The notes under the pieces were generated by a model. The model saw only the letters and a program-made list of their open reading frames with translations. It was not told the origin of the DNA and did not search any database. The position numbers and the translations under genes are program-made. A DNA stretch of 6,140 bases from Planctomycetota bacterium (GTDB taxonomy: Bacteria; Planctomycetota; Planctomycetia; Isosphaerales; Isosphaeraceae). Below are positions 5,183-6,140 of this stretch, piece by piece. The DNA lies in assembly GCA_021778575.1 (NCBI GenBank), contig JAJYCH010000306.1:1-6140 (forward strand), given 5' to 3'. Each line of letters starts with the position of its first letter. Position 1 is the stretch's first letter.

Positions 5183-6140
5183 ATGGCGACAGCCACCCGG
5201 AAGAATGCCGTACCCCCGCCACCGAACCCGCCGGCGCACGAGAAGTCGACCAAACCCAGCGGCTCGATCCTGGTCCGGGCTTTCGATGCCACGTTCCGGT
5301 TCCTGGCCTCGGTCAAGCTTGCGGTGATCTGCCTGGCGACCCTGTCGGCAACCCTGGCGGTTGGCACCCGCTTCAATAGCTGGTACGGGATGGCCGCCGC
5401 CAACGAGTGGATCTATCAGGCGAAATGGTTCTCGGTCCTCCTCGGGTTCCTGGCGCTCAACATCCTCTGCGCGGCGCTGATCCGCTATCCCTGGACCAAG
5501 CGCCAGACCGGGTTCGTGATCACCCATATCGGTTTGTTGATCGTCATCGCCGGCTCGTGGTGGTCGGCCCAGACGTTCGACGAAGGGCAGCTCGGGATGA
5601 TCGAGAAGCAAACGTCGAGCCAGCTCGTCCGGATGGACAAGCCGGCCTTCTTCGTCAAGTCGATCGACCCCCACACCGGCCAGCCGCTCGCCAGCTATAA
5701 GCTGCCTTTCTATCCAGGAACCTTTGACTGGCCCGAAGGTAAGTACGAGGTGGTCTCGAAGCCGAAAGACCCATTCAAGCTCGCCGTCAAGAAGTTCTAT
5801 ACCGCGTCGATCCCCCGGACCGTCTTCGTGGCTGATCCCAACGGCTCGCCGATGGCCCGGATTCGCCCCCGGGTCAAGCCGCCACGCGGTGATAAGTTCA
5901 TGGATGCCCTTCGCGAGGACGAACAGTGGTTCGCGCCCGCGAGCAGTCGGCTCCAGCGGGTCGTCAAGGAGATCCCCCGGGCTCAGGTCATTTTCACCTA
6001 TAGCGAAAGCCACGCGATCTTTGATGACTTCCTCGATCTGCCGGCCAACCCCGGCGAACTCGGCGTGGCCCGGCTCCACTATCAGGACAAGGCGGGCCAA
6101 CCCCGTTTCTTCGATGTGAAGATCGACGACGCCAAGCCCG
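5183..6140 (+). CDS. resB: ResB-like cytochrome c biogenesis protein, 5' part (runs off window)
   Basis: N-terminal 319 residues of a ResB/Ccs1-type protein, which with CcsA/ResC forms the System II machinery that delivers haem and attaches it to apocytochrome c outside the membrane. After a Pro-rich, Lys-containing cytoplasmic stretch (PPPPNPP, 11-17), FLASVKLAVICLATLSATLAVGT (40-62) is the typical first ResB helix. Second (82-100) and third (110-127, VITHIGLLIVIAGS) helices follow, with an in-membrane His115. From about 128 a long soluble domain begins, expected on the outer face. ATG 5183 is chosen for its AGGTG (5170-5174) and its position just before the first helix. In-frame ATGs at 5153 and 5108 and a GTG at 5105 are possible; the last two have AAGGA at 5092-5096. 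No stop occurs before the right edge. Some planctomycete versions are long or fused to CcsA, which cannot be judged here. Confidence 0.88.
   Translation, partial: MATATRKNAVPPPPNPPAHEKSTKPSGSILVRAFDATFRFLASVKLAVICLATLSATLAVGTRFNSWYGMAAANEWIYQAKWFSVLLGFLALNILCAALIRYPWTKRQTGFVITHIGLLIVIAGSWWSAQTFDEGQLGMIEKQTSSQLVRMDKPAFFVKSIDPHTGQPLASYKLPFYPGTFDWPEGKYEVVSKPKDPFKLAVKKFYTASIPRTVFVADPNGSPMARIRPRVKPPRGDKFMDALREDEQWFAPASSRLQRVVKEIPRAQVIFTYSESHAIFDDFLDLPANPGELGVARLHYQDKAGQPRFFDVKIDDAKP

Noticed and set aside
4952..6100. Long minus-strand open frame opposite the ResB-like gene (about 382 codons)
   Set aside because: Composition dominated by Arg, Gly, Asp and Pro. The plus strand encodes recognisable ResB helices in an uninterrupted frame to the window edge.
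1..6140. Search for CRISPR arrays, tRNA or rRNA genes, insertion sequences and attachment sites
   Set aside because: No regularly spaced repeats, transposase frames, terminal inverted repeats or RNA gene signatures were recognised by eye.

Overview
The window is GC-rich, gene-dense bacterial DNA that most resembles a planctomycete. An Isosphaeraceae-type organism (Singulisphaera, Isosphaera and relatives) is a reasonable guess, but no 16S or other marker is present. The case rests on the combination of a secreted NHL-propeller protein with Gly-Asp-Gly-Gly-Pro-Ala loops, a PEP-CTERM exported protein, a DUF3754 membrane protein and a ResB-type cytochrome c assembly protein, together with the codon style. 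That is inference from family distribution.

Layout: (1) 4-1110 (+), an exported six-repeat NHL beta-propeller protein whose true start may lie just left of the window. (2) 1197-2168 (+), an N-terminally anchored alpha/beta hydrolase with a complete Ser-Asp-His triad and a Tat-like RRRFL motif. (3) 2084-2455 (-), a small single-domain STAS protein; its 3' end overlaps the hydrolase tail to tail by 85 bp. (4) A divergent, comparatively AT-rich intergenic region, 2456-2698, with two short dyads and a repeated TTGACA hexamer. (5) 2699-3430 (+), a PEP-CTERM exported protein, followed by a perfect 13-bp hairpin terminator at 3458-3488. (6) 3621-4910 (+), a DUF3754 (TMEM143-like) membrane protein with its own likely promoter. 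(7) 5183-6140 (+), the N-terminal part of a ResB-like cytochrome c biogenesis protein that runs off the right edge.

Five of the six genes are predicted to act at or beyond the cytoplasmic membrane: propeller, anchored hydrolase, PEP-CTERM protein, DUF3754 protein and ResB. The STAS protein is the only clear cytoplasmic regulator, and no partner kinase, phosphatase or sigma factor lies beside it. The genes look like several short transcription units rather than one pathway; the NHL and hydrolase genes are the only plausible operon. No mobile element, CRISPR array, tRNA or rRNA is seen.

I do not see a clear new multi-gene system. The points most worth a second look are the STAS protein with a rewritten phosphoacceptor motif, the convergent coding overlap, the dyads upstream of the PEP-CTERM gene, and the little-known DUF3754 protein upstream of a cytochrome c assembly gene.
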